From: Verrucomicrobia bacterium S94 | GTDB lineage: Bacteria > Verrucomicrobiota > Kiritimatiellia > Kiritimatiellales > Pontiellaceae | Reading direction: 5' to 3' | DNA length: 64,000 nt | Assembly (NCBI GenBank): GCA_004299845.1 | Contig: CP036201.1 | Coordinates: forward strand, 248,001-312,000 | Shown: positions 31,463-40,067 of the stretch, one piece after another | Numbering within the stretch: the stretch's first letter is position 1 | Layout of the letters: each line of letters opens with the position of its first letter | Notes under the pieces: generated by a model | Told to the model about the DNA's origin: nothing | What the model saw: the letters and a program-made list of their open reading frames with translations, nothing else | Database searches by the model: none | Translations under genes and position numbers: made by a program

Positions 31463-33217
31463 ATGAATAAAAATCGGAGCATTGCGGAGAGCGTTCGACT
31501 TTGGATGATTGCGGTGGCAATTGCTCCTTTGATTATCATGGCGCTACAGGGCTACCATTGTGCCCGAGAGGCCGTCTTGGAGTTGAAGCATGAACAGCTT
31601 CAGGTGGTGGCGCAGGCTAAAGAACAGCGTATTCTCGATTGGATCCAAGAGCGTAGCCGAGAGCTGACGATGCTCAGCCGATTCGTTGCTCTGGACTTGC
31701 ATGAAACCCCTTCCACAAACTGTCCTATCATTGAGGCCGCCATTGAATCCTCGATTCAATTAAATGATTCAGCATATGAAAGTATTGAGCTTTATTCCCG
31801 CGACTGGAAGCCGGTCTGGGGGCGCAGGAGTGAGTTGCATGATGAAAGCCTGCTTCTTCCTCCTTCATTTAGGGAAGAACTGGAAAAGTCGGAAGGAGCA
31901 GTTATTTCGAAGCCGCACATTCATGAGAACGGAATGATTGGCATTCATATCGGAGTGCCGCTGGATGTAGAACATGATTCTCTGGCTCAATATATTATCG
32001 CGGTACTTGAACTCTCCTCCACGGTTTACCCGGCGTTGGCTCCAGAGACCAGCAAGGCGACGGCGGTCCAATCATGTATTGTTTCTGAGGCCGGACTTTT
32101 ATTAACGGGTGTTCCAGATGGAGTTGCTTCTGATGAAAGAGTGGTGAAACTACCTGAAGCGCTTATGAAGGCAGGAGATGAACCTACCATCTATCGAAAT
32201 TTTGATCAGGAAACAGTAGTCGGAGTGGCAACCCAACTTGATGAATTAGGTTGGATACTGGTTACAGAAGCAAAGGCTAAGCATGCTTTCATGTGGTTGC
32301 ACCACCTGAAAATCCGAGCCGTTCTTACCGGCATCATTGCATTAGCACTCGTGCTGGTATTGGCCGCAAAATCCGCTAGAAGAATCAGTAATCCGTTACG
32401 CCATATGGCAGACGTGGCACAATCTGTTTCTTTGGGGCAGCTTGATGCGCGAATGAAATATTTCCCGGGGCGGGAACATGTTCAGGTGGCAGATGCGTTT
32501 AATCAGATGTTGGATGAAATCGAGAAGGCCAAAGAGGCGCTGGCACATGCTGCCGCTCTGTCAGCTATTGGTAAACTGAGTGCGAGCATTGTGCATGAGA
32601 TGCGGAATCCGCTATCCGCCGTAATGATGAACCTCAGTGTATTAAGAGGCGCGGTGCAGGATGATCCAGTTCACGCCGAACTGGCGGAAATCGCGGCAGA
32701 TCAGGCGCAACGGCTGGAAACCATGCTGAATGACTTGCTGTTATTCGGAAAAAAAGTCGAACTCAATAAGCAGGCTGTTTCCGTCGATGATTTCTGCAAG
32801 GAGGTATCCGCATGTATTCGATCAGAAGAGGCCGATCACATTTCGTTTGAGGTCGTAAATAAACATGCCTGTCCGTTGTTTGTTGATAAGGAGCAGATGC
32901 TTCGGGCGGTGACCAATTTGGTCGACAACGCGCTGCAAGCGAGTCCAGTGAATGGCTCGGTGACCTTAACCGTGCGAGAGTCGGACACTGCTGAAATCCT
33001 TTTTGAAGTTCGCGATCAGGGCGAAGGAATTTCTGAGCGCGTTGGGGAAAAGCTGTTTGAACCCTTCTTCACCACGAAGAAACGGGGAACGGGGCTGGGC
33101 TTGCCCAACGTGAAAAAGATTGTGGAACTGCATGGAGGCGATATTTCATTTGTCTCTTCGCAGGAAGGATCTGTTTTTACAATACGTCTTCCCATGGGAG
33201 GTTCAGCGGATGAATAA
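31463..33217 (+). CDS. Membrane sensor histidine kinase of the metal island
   Basis: This 584-residue kinase has a membrane helix at about 14-34, a periplasmic double-Cache-like sensor at about 35-275, a second helix near 290-310 and a HAMP domain. It has H378 in SIVHEMRNPLS and an ATPase domain with NLVDNALQAS, DQGEGIS, EPFFTTKKRGTGLGLPNVKKI. The architecture is that of NtrB/ZraS-type kinases pairing with sigma-54 activators. The start at 31463 is preferred to 31457 because GGAG touches the first ATG. It overlaps the response regulator gene. The signal is likely periplasmic metal, inferred from context. Confidence 0.88.
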   Translation: MNKNRSIAESVRLWMIAVAIAPLIIMALQGYHCAREAVLELKHEQLQVVAQAKEQRILDWIQERSRELTMLSRFVALDLHETPSTNCPIIEAAIESSIQLNDSAYESIELYSRDWKPVWGRRSELHDESLLLPPSFREELEKSEGAVISKPHIHENGMIGIHIGVPLDVEHDSLAQYIIAVLELSSTVYPALAPETSKATAVQSCIVSEAGLLLTGVPDGVASDERVVKLPEALMKAGDEPTIYRNFDQETVVGVATQLDELGWILVTEAKAKHAFMWLHHLKIRAVLTGIIALALVLVLAAKSARRISNPLRHMADVAQSVSLGQLDARMKYFPGREHVQVADAFNQMLDEIEKAKEALAHAAALSAIGKLSASIVHEMRNPLSAVMMNLSVLRGAVQDDPVHAELAEIAADQAQRLETMLNDLLLFGKKVELNKQAVSVDDFCKEVSACIRSEEADHISFEVVNKHACPLFVDKEQMLRAVTNLVDNALQASPVNGSVTLTVRESDTAEILFEVRDQGEGISERVGEKLFEPFFTTKKRGTGLGLPNVKKIVELHGGDISFVSSQEGSVFTIRLPMGGSADE

Positions 33218-34568
33218 GTTACTGATTATCGATGATGACGTGGCGTTGTGCCGTTCAATACAGCTCATTATGGGAGGCAAAGGGTACTGCGTTGAAGTGT
33301 GCTCTTCTGCAGAAGAAGGTCTGGCAACCATAAAGGAATTATGCCCAGACCTCGTTCTGCTGGACCTTGTACTGCCGGACGGAGACGGGCTTGAGGTGCT
33401 GGATCAAATCTCCAGCTCAAACCCGAATCTTCCAGTCGTGATTATCTCCGGACGACAGGACATGGCGGCGACCATCGAAGCGATGCGAAAAGGAGCGCAT
33501 GATTATCTCCGCAAGCCATTCGACGTAAATGACGTGGAACTGGTTCTGGAAAAGGTAAAACGGGAATTCAGTCGTTCTCCAGAGGGAGAACAGACTGCAC
33601 CCATCGAAACCAGAATCACGCAACCCGATGAAATCATTGGTAATGACCCCAAAGTTTTAGAGATCCTTAAGCAGGTCGGTCGTTTTTCGCGCAGTCAGGT
33701 AAACGTATTGATCCATGGAGAAAGCGGGACCGGTAAAGAGCTGGTGGCGCGGGCTATTCATGGAGCGTCCGCACCCGGAAAACCTTTTGTGGCGATTAAT
33801 TGTTCCGCCATCGTGTCGACTCTGTTGGAAAGCGAACTGTTTGGGCATGAAAAAGGGGCGTTTACAGGAGCAGATCGGCAAAAACCCGGTAAGCTTGAGC
33901 AAGCGCAAAACGGCACCGTTTTCTTTGATGAAATTGGGGATATGGATCTAGACCTGCAGGCTAAGATCCTACGAGTACTCCAAGAAAAGCAATATGAACG
34001 GGTTGGAGGCAATCAGCCTTTATATTTTAAAGGGCGTGCTGTTTTTGCTACGCACCGTAATCTGGCCGAGATGGTTAAAGAAGGGACCTTCCGCGAAGAC
34101 CTCTACTATCGCGTAGTCGTCGGAGAAATCCTTATTCCTCCGTTGCGTGAACGACAGGCTGATATCCCATTGCTGGCTCATCATTTTTTAAATCGGATCG
34201 GTCAAAACATGAACCGAACCATCGAGTGCTTTTCCGATCAAGCTCTTCAATTACTTTCGCAACATCCATGGCCCGGAAATGTACGAGAGTTGCAAAATGT
34301 CATTACGCGCGCTATTGCCTTGAGCGAGTCGCCTCAGATTCTTCCTGAGCATATTCATTTTTTAGGGGATTCTGCGTCTGAGACACCGTCTTCTGTAATC
34401 CAAAAACGTCCACTTCATTCATTGGCGGAAGAAGAGAAAGGGTACATCCAATATGTACTTGAAACCAAGGATTGGAACATCTCGCAGACGGCCAGAATTT
34501 TGGACATTTCCCCGACGACCTTGCGTAAGAAAATTAACGACTACAATCTAACGCGCCCCTCCAAATAA
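33210..34568 (+). CDS. NtrC-family sigma-54 response regulator
   Basis: This 452-residue activator has a receiver domain with D52 (LVLLDLVLPDGDG) and an AAA+ domain with Walker A GESGTGKE near 168, the sigma-54 contact motif GAFTGA near 215 and FFDEIGDMDLDLQAKILRVLQ. It ends in a Fis-type helix-turn-helix (DWNISQTARILDISPTTLRKKI). The ATG at 33210 overlaps the kinase stop by eight bases. Its most likely target is the sigma-54 promoter at 34674, about 100 bases downstream of this gene. Confidence 0.93.
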   Translation: MNKLLIIDDDVALCRSIQLIMGGKGYCVEVCSSAEEGLATIKELCPDLVLLDLVLPDGDGLEVLDQISSSNPNLPVVIISGRQDMAATIEAMRKGAHDYLRKPFDVNDVELVLEKVKREFSRSPEGEQTAPIETRITQPDEIIGNDPKVLEILKQVGRFSRSQVNVLIHGESGTGKELVARAIHGASAPGKPFVAINCSAIVSTLLESELFGHEKGAFTGADRQKPGKLEQAQNGTVFFDEIGDMDLDLQAKILRVLQEKQYERVGGNQPLYFKGRAVFATHRNLAEMVKEGTFREDLYYRVVVGEILIPPLRERQADIPLLAHHFLNRIGQNMNRTIECFSDQALQLLSQHPWPGNVRELQNVITRAIALSESPQILPEHIHFLGDSASETPSSVIQKRPLHSLAEEEKGYIQYVLETKDWNISQTARILDISPTTLRKKINDYNLTRPSK

Positions 34569-34580
34569 AAAGTAACCAGT

Positions 34581-34609
34581 TTCTGACGAGCTACTCCCCA
34601 GATTCTGAC
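34581..34609 (+). promoter_or_regulatory. Putative enhancer sites for the NtrC-type regulator
   Basis: Two direct TTCTGAC repeats start at 34581 and 34603, 22 bases (about two helical turns) apart. They lie roughly 70-95 bases upstream of the sigma-54 promoter, the usual location of upstream activating sequences. Assignment is inferred from spacing and context only. Confidence 0.4.
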
Positions 34610-34673
34610 TACTTGGCCTATCCTGCTCGGGACTCTTTACGTGAAAAAACGTGGTTTTTCGAGCGTTTTACGC

Positions 34674-34689
34674 TGGCACACCTAGTGCT
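34674..34689 (+). promoter_or_regulatory. Sigma-54 promoter of the copper efflux operon
   Basis: TGGCAC at 34674-34679 and GTGCT at 34685-34689 give the -24/-12 pattern, with the essential GG and GC dinucleotides in exact register relative to the consensus TGGCAC-N5-TTGCA. It lies 24 bases before the receiver-protein gene and behind a sigma-54 activator gene. Confidence 0.7.
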
Positions 34690-34712
34690 TAAGAGCTGGC
34701 AGGAGAAAGCTG

Positions 34713-35063
34713 ATGAAAATAGTAATCATTGATAACGATACATCGATCCTGCGGAGCCTCGAGCTCGTGCTACGGGCCGACGGACATGAAGTGGTCACCT
34801 TTTCTAATCCAAAAGAGATGTTGTTTCATGTGATTAGAAAAGAGCGGGTCGATGTGTTGCTCACGGATTACTCAATGCCTGAAATGAATGGAGATGAGCT
34901 GATTTGCCGGTTGGAAAAAGATCCTTCATTCAGGTGCAAGATTATTCTGATGAGCGCCCATACCGATCTGGTCAATCAGATTGATTCCGAGGCGTTGCAC
35001 ATTGACCGGATTCTAGCCAAACCTATCGACATTCATCAGCTTAAAGATGCGATCTACAATTAG
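34713..35063 (+). CDS. Stand-alone receiver-domain protein
   Basis: This 116-residue CheY-like receiver has no output domain. The acidic site is DND at the N-terminus, the phospho-acceptor is in VLLTDYSMPEMNGDEL, and the Lys is in ILAKPI. It is the first gene behind the sigma-54 promoter, so it may act as a phosphate sink or feedback element for the kinase at 31463. That link is inferred. Confidence 0.85.
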   Translation: MKIVIIDNDTSILRSLELVLRADGHEVVTFSNPKEMLFHVIRKERVDVLLTDYSMPEMNGDELICRLEKDPSFRCKIILMSAHTDLVNQIDSEALHIDRILAKPIDIHQLKDAIYN

Positions 35064-35087
35064 TCTAAAATAACCAAGGAGCAATCA

Positions 35088-35390
35088 ATGAACCGTAACA
35101 AAGCAATCATCACGATCATGGCTATCGTCGTAACCGCAGGAGCAGGCGCATTCGCAGCCCCACAGACTGAATGCCCGGTAATGGGGGGCAAAATCAATAA
35201 ATCGCTGTATGCGGATGTGAACGGCAAACGGATCTATGTCTGCTGCAAAGGCTGCATCACCAAAGTCAAAGCGGCCCCGGCCAAGTATATAAAGCAGCTG
35301 GAAGGCAAAGGCGTGGAATTCGATAAAGCGGCCCCGAAAAAAGAAGCCGCCTCCAGCAAAGGTGGATGCGGCGGCTGCGGATCCCATTAG
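35088..35390 (+). CDS. Secreted CPVMGG/CCxxC metal-binding protein (YHS/TRASH-like), copy 1
   Basis: This 100-residue protein has a signal peptide (cleavage likely after GAFA) and a domain with ECPVMGGKINKSLYAD and RIYVCCKGC, a YHS/TRASH-like treble-clef with cysteines suited to Cu(I) or similar metals. It ends with GGCGGCGSH. Probably a periplasmic metal chaperone or buffer feeding the pump encoded downstream. Four domains of this type occur in this operon. Confidence 0.75.
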   Translation: MNRNKAIITIMAIVVTAGAGAFAAPQTECPVMGGKINKSLYADVNGKRIYVCCKGCITKVKAAPAKYIKQLEGKGVEFDKAAPKKEAASSKGGCGGCGSH

Positions 35391-35440
35391 AGAGTGTTTA
35401 ATAGATATAAGTAACCAGTGAAGACAACAGGAGCTAACAC

Positions 35441-35770
35441 ATGAAACGCAGAAAAATTATGGCCATTCTTATTTCCACGATATTGGGCATTGGATTGATC
35501 TCAGCACAGGCGGCTGAAAAGAAAACGGAGCCTAAAAAGCAAACGACCTGTCCGGTGATGGGTGGAAAAATCAATAAAGCTCAATATGCGGATGTTCAGG
35601 GTAAACGCATCTATGTCTGCTGTCCCGGATGTATCGGCAAGATCAAAGCCGCCCCCGATAAGTACATTAAGCTACTGGAAGATAAGGGAATCGTCCTCGA
35701 CGAAACTCCCAAGACGGGCAAGAATGAGAGCGAGAAAAAGAGCAATTCGCATGCTGGTCACCACCATTAA
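35441..35770 (+). CDS. Secreted CPVMGG/CCxxC metal-binding protein, copy 2
   Basis: This 109-residue paralogue of the previous gene has signal peptide MKRRKIMAILISTILGIGLI, core TCPVMGGKINKAQYAD and RIYVCCPGC, and a Lys/Ser-rich tail ending HAGHHH. The His tail differs from the Gly/Cys tail of copy 1, so the two may bind different oxidation states or metals. Tandem duplication followed by divergence is likely. Confidence 0.75.
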   Translation: MKRRKIMAILISTILGIGLISAQAAEKKTEPKKQTTCPVMGGKINKAQYADVQGKRIYVCCPGCIGKIKAAPDKYIKLLEDKGIVLDETPKTGKNESEKKSNSHAGHHH

Positions 35771-35839
35771 CCAAGTTGGTTAAATTTGAGGGGGTTCCGC
35801 GAAAGCAGTTCCCCTTCATGATTGAACACAAAGGATGCC

Positions 35840-37132
35840 ATGAAAACAAAAGCGATAGTCACATTCCTTCTTCTTTTCCCCCTGATTGTCCTCGCTGACA
35901 ATCTCGGCTCCAACTTGACCTTGAGAGCTGTGTTACAGATTGGCGAAATGCAGAATCCCGGGCTTCAGGCCTCGCATAACCAATGGAAAGCAACTGAAGA
36001 GCAGATCGCGGTTAAAAAGGCACTTCCTGACCCAAGTATTTCGTATGGATATTATTTTGAACCGGTGGAAACTCGAGTCGGTCCACAAAACCAACGATTT
36101 TCTGTTTCCCAGAAGTTTCCCGGTTTCGGAAAACTTTCCTTGAAGAAGTCTATTGCCCAGCAGGAATCAAATGCCGTTCAGCAAAAGGTTCAGCAAACAA
36201 GATTGCGGCTAAATCATCGAATCACTAAAGCATACGCTGATCTCTATTATCTAAAACGCAGCATTGACGTGACGGAAGACCGCATTCGTTTGGTCCGGGA
36301 TCTGGAGCAAATCGCCCGAACCCGTTATTCTGCCGGAGCACCACTGGGAGCCACTCTGCAGGCACAGGTAGAATTGGGGCGACTTGAAGATCAACTGGCA
36401 GCCTTAAATGACCAGCGAAAACCTCACTCAGCCCGACTTAACACATTACTTAACCGTCCCGAAAATGCGCCGTTGGCATGGCCTCAGAATGTTGACTACA
36501 TGCCGGTGCTTTCATCGCCGGAAGAACTAAGATCATCGATTGCACGCTTTAATCCCGAACTTGGGGAATGGGATCAGCGCATTGAGCAGAGCGAACAACA
36601 AATCAAACTGGCGAAGCGCGAACGGTATCCAGATTTTTTTGTGGGACTGCAATATATACAAACGGGAGAGGCCGAGATGGCCGTACCCGATTCCGGGCAG
36701 GATGCGATTATTGGTTCTGTTGGAATAACCCTCCCGATATGGGCGGGAAAAAACCGCGCCCGCATTCAGTCGGCCTCCTATCAGAAAACGGCTGCCATGT
36801 TCAATCGTGTCGACCGTCAGCAGGAGTTGGAGTCCGCATTGCAGGAAGTCCTTTTTCAACTTCGGGATGCAGACCGTAAAATTAACCTTTATAAAGCGAG
36901 CTTGATTCCTAAAGCCCGCCAATCGTTAGAGGTGAACCGAAAAGGATATGAATCCGGCACCATGGAGTTTATCAACCTGATTGATGCGGAGCGGATGCTG
37001 CTCGAGTTTGAATTGTCCTATGAACGGGCACGCGCCGACCACCTGATTGCCCGAGCCAGACTCAGCCAGCTGACCGGGACTGATTTTCTGATTAACCAAA
37101 AGGAGGATTCCAATGAAAGCGTATCTGATTAG
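35840..37132 (+). CDS. Outer-membrane efflux protein, TolC/CusC-like
   Basis: This 430-residue outer-membrane channel has a signal peptide up to LIVLAD. It has the two TolC-type helical repeats with QFSVSQKFPGFGK-like spacing (RFSVSQKFPGFGKLSLKK), then AEMAVPDSGQDAIIGSVGITLPIW, and a final LIDAERMLLEFELSYERAR helix. The ATG at 35840 follows AAAGGA and removes the in-frame extension from 35822. It is part of the pump with the adaptor at 37884 and RND protein at 40057, and overlaps the next gene by 20 bases. Confidence 0.88.
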   Translation: MKTKAIVTFLLLFPLIVLADNLGSNLTLRAVLQIGEMQNPGLQASHNQWKATEEQIAVKKALPDPSISYGYYFEPVETRVGPQNQRFSVSQKFPGFGKLSLKKSIAQQESNAVQQKVQQTRLRLNHRITKAYADLYYLKRSIDVTEDRIRLVRDLEQIARTRYSAGAPLGATLQAQVELGRLEDQLAALNDQRKPHSARLNTLLNRPENAPLAWPQNVDYMPVLSSPEELRSSIARFNPELGEWDQRIEQSEQQIKLAKRERYPDFFVGLQYIQTGEAEMAVPDSGQDAIIGSVGITLPIWAGKNRARIQSASYQKTAAMFNRVDRQQELESALQEVLFQLRDADRKINLYKASLIPKARQSLEVNRKGYESGTMEFINLIDAERMLLEFELSYERARADHLIARARLSQLTGTDFLINQKEDSNESVSD

Positions 37133-37862
37133 TGGTTTATTGGCTGCGGCACTCTTTATGGCCGGGTTGTCTTTGGCAGATCAGCCCACCCAGAGCACCT
37201 GCCCGGTGATGGAAGGGAATCCGATTGACCCTTCGTTTTTTGTTGATCATGAGGGTCAGCGTATCTATTTCTGCTGTAAAATGTGCGTCAACCTGTTTCA
37301 GGAAGCTCCTGAAAAATATCTTGCTAACCTCTCCGTGAATGAGGAGCTGCAGGAACAGCACTTAAGCGAAAAAGTTGAAGTGCATGACCACGCTACTGAT
37401 CATCAAGATCATTCATCCTCATCCCGCTTGATCACATTTATTGGAAAGTTTCATCCGGTAGCGGTTCACATACCTATCGGACTTATTTTAATGGCCGCCT
37501 TGGCAGAAAGCCTATTTCTGTGCTTCGGATCCCACCCCCTCTTTCGAGGCGCGGCCCGTTTCAATTTACATTTAGCCCTGCTGGGAGCCGTGGCGGCTAT
37601 CATCCTCGGCTTAGCTGCGGCTTCCGGGACCTCTTATCCTGCAGAATATGCTGAAGTACTGATGAAGCACAAAGTCGTGGCATTTATTACATTGGCAGCC
37701 TCCATCGTTGCCGCATGCTGCATGGAAATCGGCATTCGGAAAGAACGCCCGACATTCATTCTGGCCTATCGGGTATCATTAGTCTTAGCCGCTGTGCTAG
37801 TGGCGTTAACCGGCCATTTCGGAGGCATGCTGGTTTATGGACTCAATCATTTTTCGTGGTAG
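37113..37862 (+). CDS. CPVM/CCxxC metal-binding domain fused to a DUF2231-like membrane domain
   Basis: This 249-residue protein has a signal segment, then a YHS/TRASH-like domain with TCPVMEGNPIDPSFFVD and RIYFCCKMC. A His/Asp-rich linker (VHDHATDHQDHSSS) comes next, then a four-helix membrane part beginning FIGKFHPVAVHIPIGLILMA, as in DUF2231 proteins. The fusion places a metal site on an inner-membrane anchor, possibly presenting copper to the pump. An RND adaptor gene follows. Confidence 0.75.
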   Translation: MKAYLISGLLAAALFMAGLSLADQPTQSTCPVMEGNPIDPSFFVDHEGQRIYFCCKMCVNLFQEAPEKYLANLSVNEELQEQHLSEKVEVHDHATDHQDHSSSSRLITFIGKFHPVAVHIPIGLILMAALAESLFLCFGSHPLFRGAARFNLHLALLGAVAAIILGLAAASGTSYPAEYAEVLMKHKVVAFITLAASIVAACCMEIGIRKERPTFILAYRVSLVLAAVLVALTGHFGGMLVYGLNHFSW

Positions 37863-37883
37863 TTAATGGACAAAGGAATTCAT

Positions 37884-40067
37884 ATGAAACCAAATAAAAC
37901 ACAGATAAAGTTCGGATTGATTGCGGTCTTCGTTGTTCTGCTTACCTTTATGGTGGGTAGATGCAGCCGAGGGAAAGCGGTACACATAGAAGACGCTGGC
38001 GCTCATGAAGAGCATGTTTCGACTGAACCGGAAGTATGGACCTGCTCCATGCACCCCCAGATTCAACTGCCTAAATTTGGCAAATGCCCGATCTGTTTTA
38101 TGGATCTGATTCCGCTTGAAGGCGGCGATGACGGCGGAGGAGAACGAGAAGTCAGGGTCAGCGAATATGCTGCTAAGCTGATGGAGCTGGAAACAACGCC
38201 TGCTGTGCGTCGTTTTGGAGAGGCAGAAATTCGGATGATCGGCAAGGTGGACTATGATGAAACAGGAACCTCCTACATATCTTCATGGATCGCAGGGCGC
38301 ATAGACCGACTTTTTGTCGACTACACTGGTATCCCCGTTCAGAAAGGCGATCATCTCGCTGAAGTCTATAGTCCTGAATTATTCACTGCGCAGGAAGAAC
38401 TCCTTCAGGCAATTCGCACGTTGGAAAGCCTAAAAGAGAGTCAGAGCAGCACGCTGATAGAAACCGCCAAGAAAACCATTGATGCCGCTCGTGAAAAACT
38501 GCGCCTTTGGGGATTCTCCGCAGAACAGATCGCTGAAGTGGAGCAACGCGAAACGCCTAGCGAACACATGACCATCTACTCTCCTGGAGCGGGCATTGTA
38601 ATCCATAAAAATGCTCAGGAAGGAATGTATGTTCAAACAGGAACACGCATCTACACGATTGCTGACCTATCTACCGTATGGGTGCAGTTAGATGCGTATG
38701 AGAGTGATTTGAACTGGCTTAAATATGGCGGAAAAGTCGAATTTTCAACCGAAGCGTATCCGGGAGAAACATTCACCGGAACGATCTCATTTATTGATCC
38801 GGTTATTACTGCGTCTACCCGCACTGCCAAAGTTCGCGTGATCGTAGATAATCAAGAAGGTCGACTGAAGCCCGGAATGTTTGTTCGAGCACTGGCTCGG
38901 CCAAAAGTAGCAGCGGCTGGAAGAGTAATGGATGAAGGGCTCGCTGGTAAGTGGATCAGTCCAATGCATCCAGAAGTCATTAAAGATGAGCCCGGTCCCT
39001 GTGATGTCTGCGGGATGCCACTGGTGACGGCTGAATCCCTTGGATATGTTACCGAGAACGAAGGAAATGCTCCGCTACTCATCCCGGTGACTGCCGCCTT
39101 AAAAACCGGGAAACGAGCTGTAGTCTACGTAGAGATTCCGAATTCGGAAAAACCAAGCTACGAAGGGCGGGAAGTCGAATTAGGTGCGCGTCTGGGTGAT
39201 TACTACGTGGTTGAAAGCGGTCTCGAAGAAGGCGACCTTGTTGTAACACGTGGAGCCTTCAAGCTGGATGCGGAACTGCAAATTCGTGCCAAACCCAGTA
39301 TGATGAGCATGCCTAGTGAGAGCCAGAACGTTGATCATTCAACACATACCGATTCGCCTGTCGAAATCATCGTTCAGGAAACGCCTGAAGCCTTCACTCA
39401 ACAGCTACAGCAAATGATTCAAAGCTATTTCACGCTACAGCAGGCTTTAGCGGGAGATGATCCCCAAGCGGCAACCATTGCGGCGGCTGCCACCAAAGAA
39501 GCGCTGGATGCCATTGATATGGGATTGCTTTCGGGCGATGCTCACATGATCTGGATGGATCATCTGAAAAATTTCAATGCGGCATTCCGCCCATTAAAAG
39601 CAGCGACGGAAATAGAGGACCAACGCGCAGCGTTTCTCTCTCTTTCTCAACAGTTGATTAAAACGGTTCAAACCTTCCCGGTCCCTGAAACTATATATCA
39701 GGCGTATTGCCCAATGGCATTTGATAATGCAGGCGCACAGTGGCTGCAATCTTCAGAAGAGGTATTAAATCCCTATTTCGGTGATATGATGCTTCGCTGT
39801 GGAGAAATTCAACAAACGTTTAACGACTCTACTCATAAATCTATGGAACAAGGCGCAACTGAGCCAGCGTCATCCGAACAGACACTTTGCCCCGTTATGG
39901 GCGGAGCCATCAATAAAGAGGTTTACGCCGACCATAACGGTTTGCGCGTATATTTTTGTTGCCCCGGTTGTGATACCACCTTCAAGGAAGATCCTGAGAA
40001 GTATATCAGCCAGATGCGAGCCGAAGGGGTAGAGCCAGCTAAAACAGAGGTTCCTCATGCTCACTAA
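37884..40067 (+). CDS. Multi-domain CusB-type periplasmic adaptor
   Basis: This 727-residue membrane-fusion protein, much longer than the usual 400, has five metal-related parts. They are: a heavy-metal binding domain (WTCSMHPQIQLPKFGKCPIC); the lipoyl/hairpin/barrel adaptor core at about 85-335 and 395-470; a second such domain inserted near 355-380 (SPMHPEVIKDEPGPCDVCGM); a DUF3347-like domain at about 500-660 (YCPMAF near 610); and a C-terminal CPVMGG...YFCCPGC domain. The ATG at 37884 is chosen for AAAGGA upstream. Its stop overlaps the pump gene. Confidence 0.85.
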   Translation: MKPNKTQIKFGLIAVFVVLLTFMVGRCSRGKAVHIEDAGAHEEHVSTEPEVWTCSMHPQIQLPKFGKCPICFMDLIPLEGGDDGGGEREVRVSEYAAKLMELETTPAVRRFGEAEIRMIGKVDYDETGTSYISSWIAGRIDRLFVDYTGIPVQKGDHLAEVYSPELFTAQEELLQAIRTLESLKESQSSTLIETAKKTIDAAREKLRLWGFSAEQIAEVEQRETPSEHMTIYSPGAGIVIHKNAQEGMYVQTGTRIYTIADLSTVWVQLDAYESDLNWLKYGGKVEFSTEAYPGETFTGTISFIDPVITASTRTAKVRVIVDNQEGRLKPGMFVRALARPKVAAAGRVMDEGLAGKWISPMHPEVIKDEPGPCDVCGMPLVTAESLGYVTENEGNAPLLIPVTAALKTGKRAVVYVEIPNSEKPSYEGREVELGARLGDYYVVESGLEEGDLVVTRGAFKLDAELQIRAKPSMMSMPSESQNVDHSTHTDSPVEIIVQETPEAFTQQLQQMIQSYFTLQQALAGDDPQAATIAAAATKEALDAIDMGLLSGDAHMIWMDHLKNFNAAFRPLKAATEIEDQRAAFLSLSQQLIKTVQTFPVPETIYQAYCPMAFDNAGAQWLQSSEEVLNPYFGDMMLRCGEIQQTFNDSTHKSMEQGATEPASSEQTLCPVMGGAINKEVYADHNGLRVYFCCPGCDTTFKEDPEKYISQMRAEGVEPAKTEVPHAH

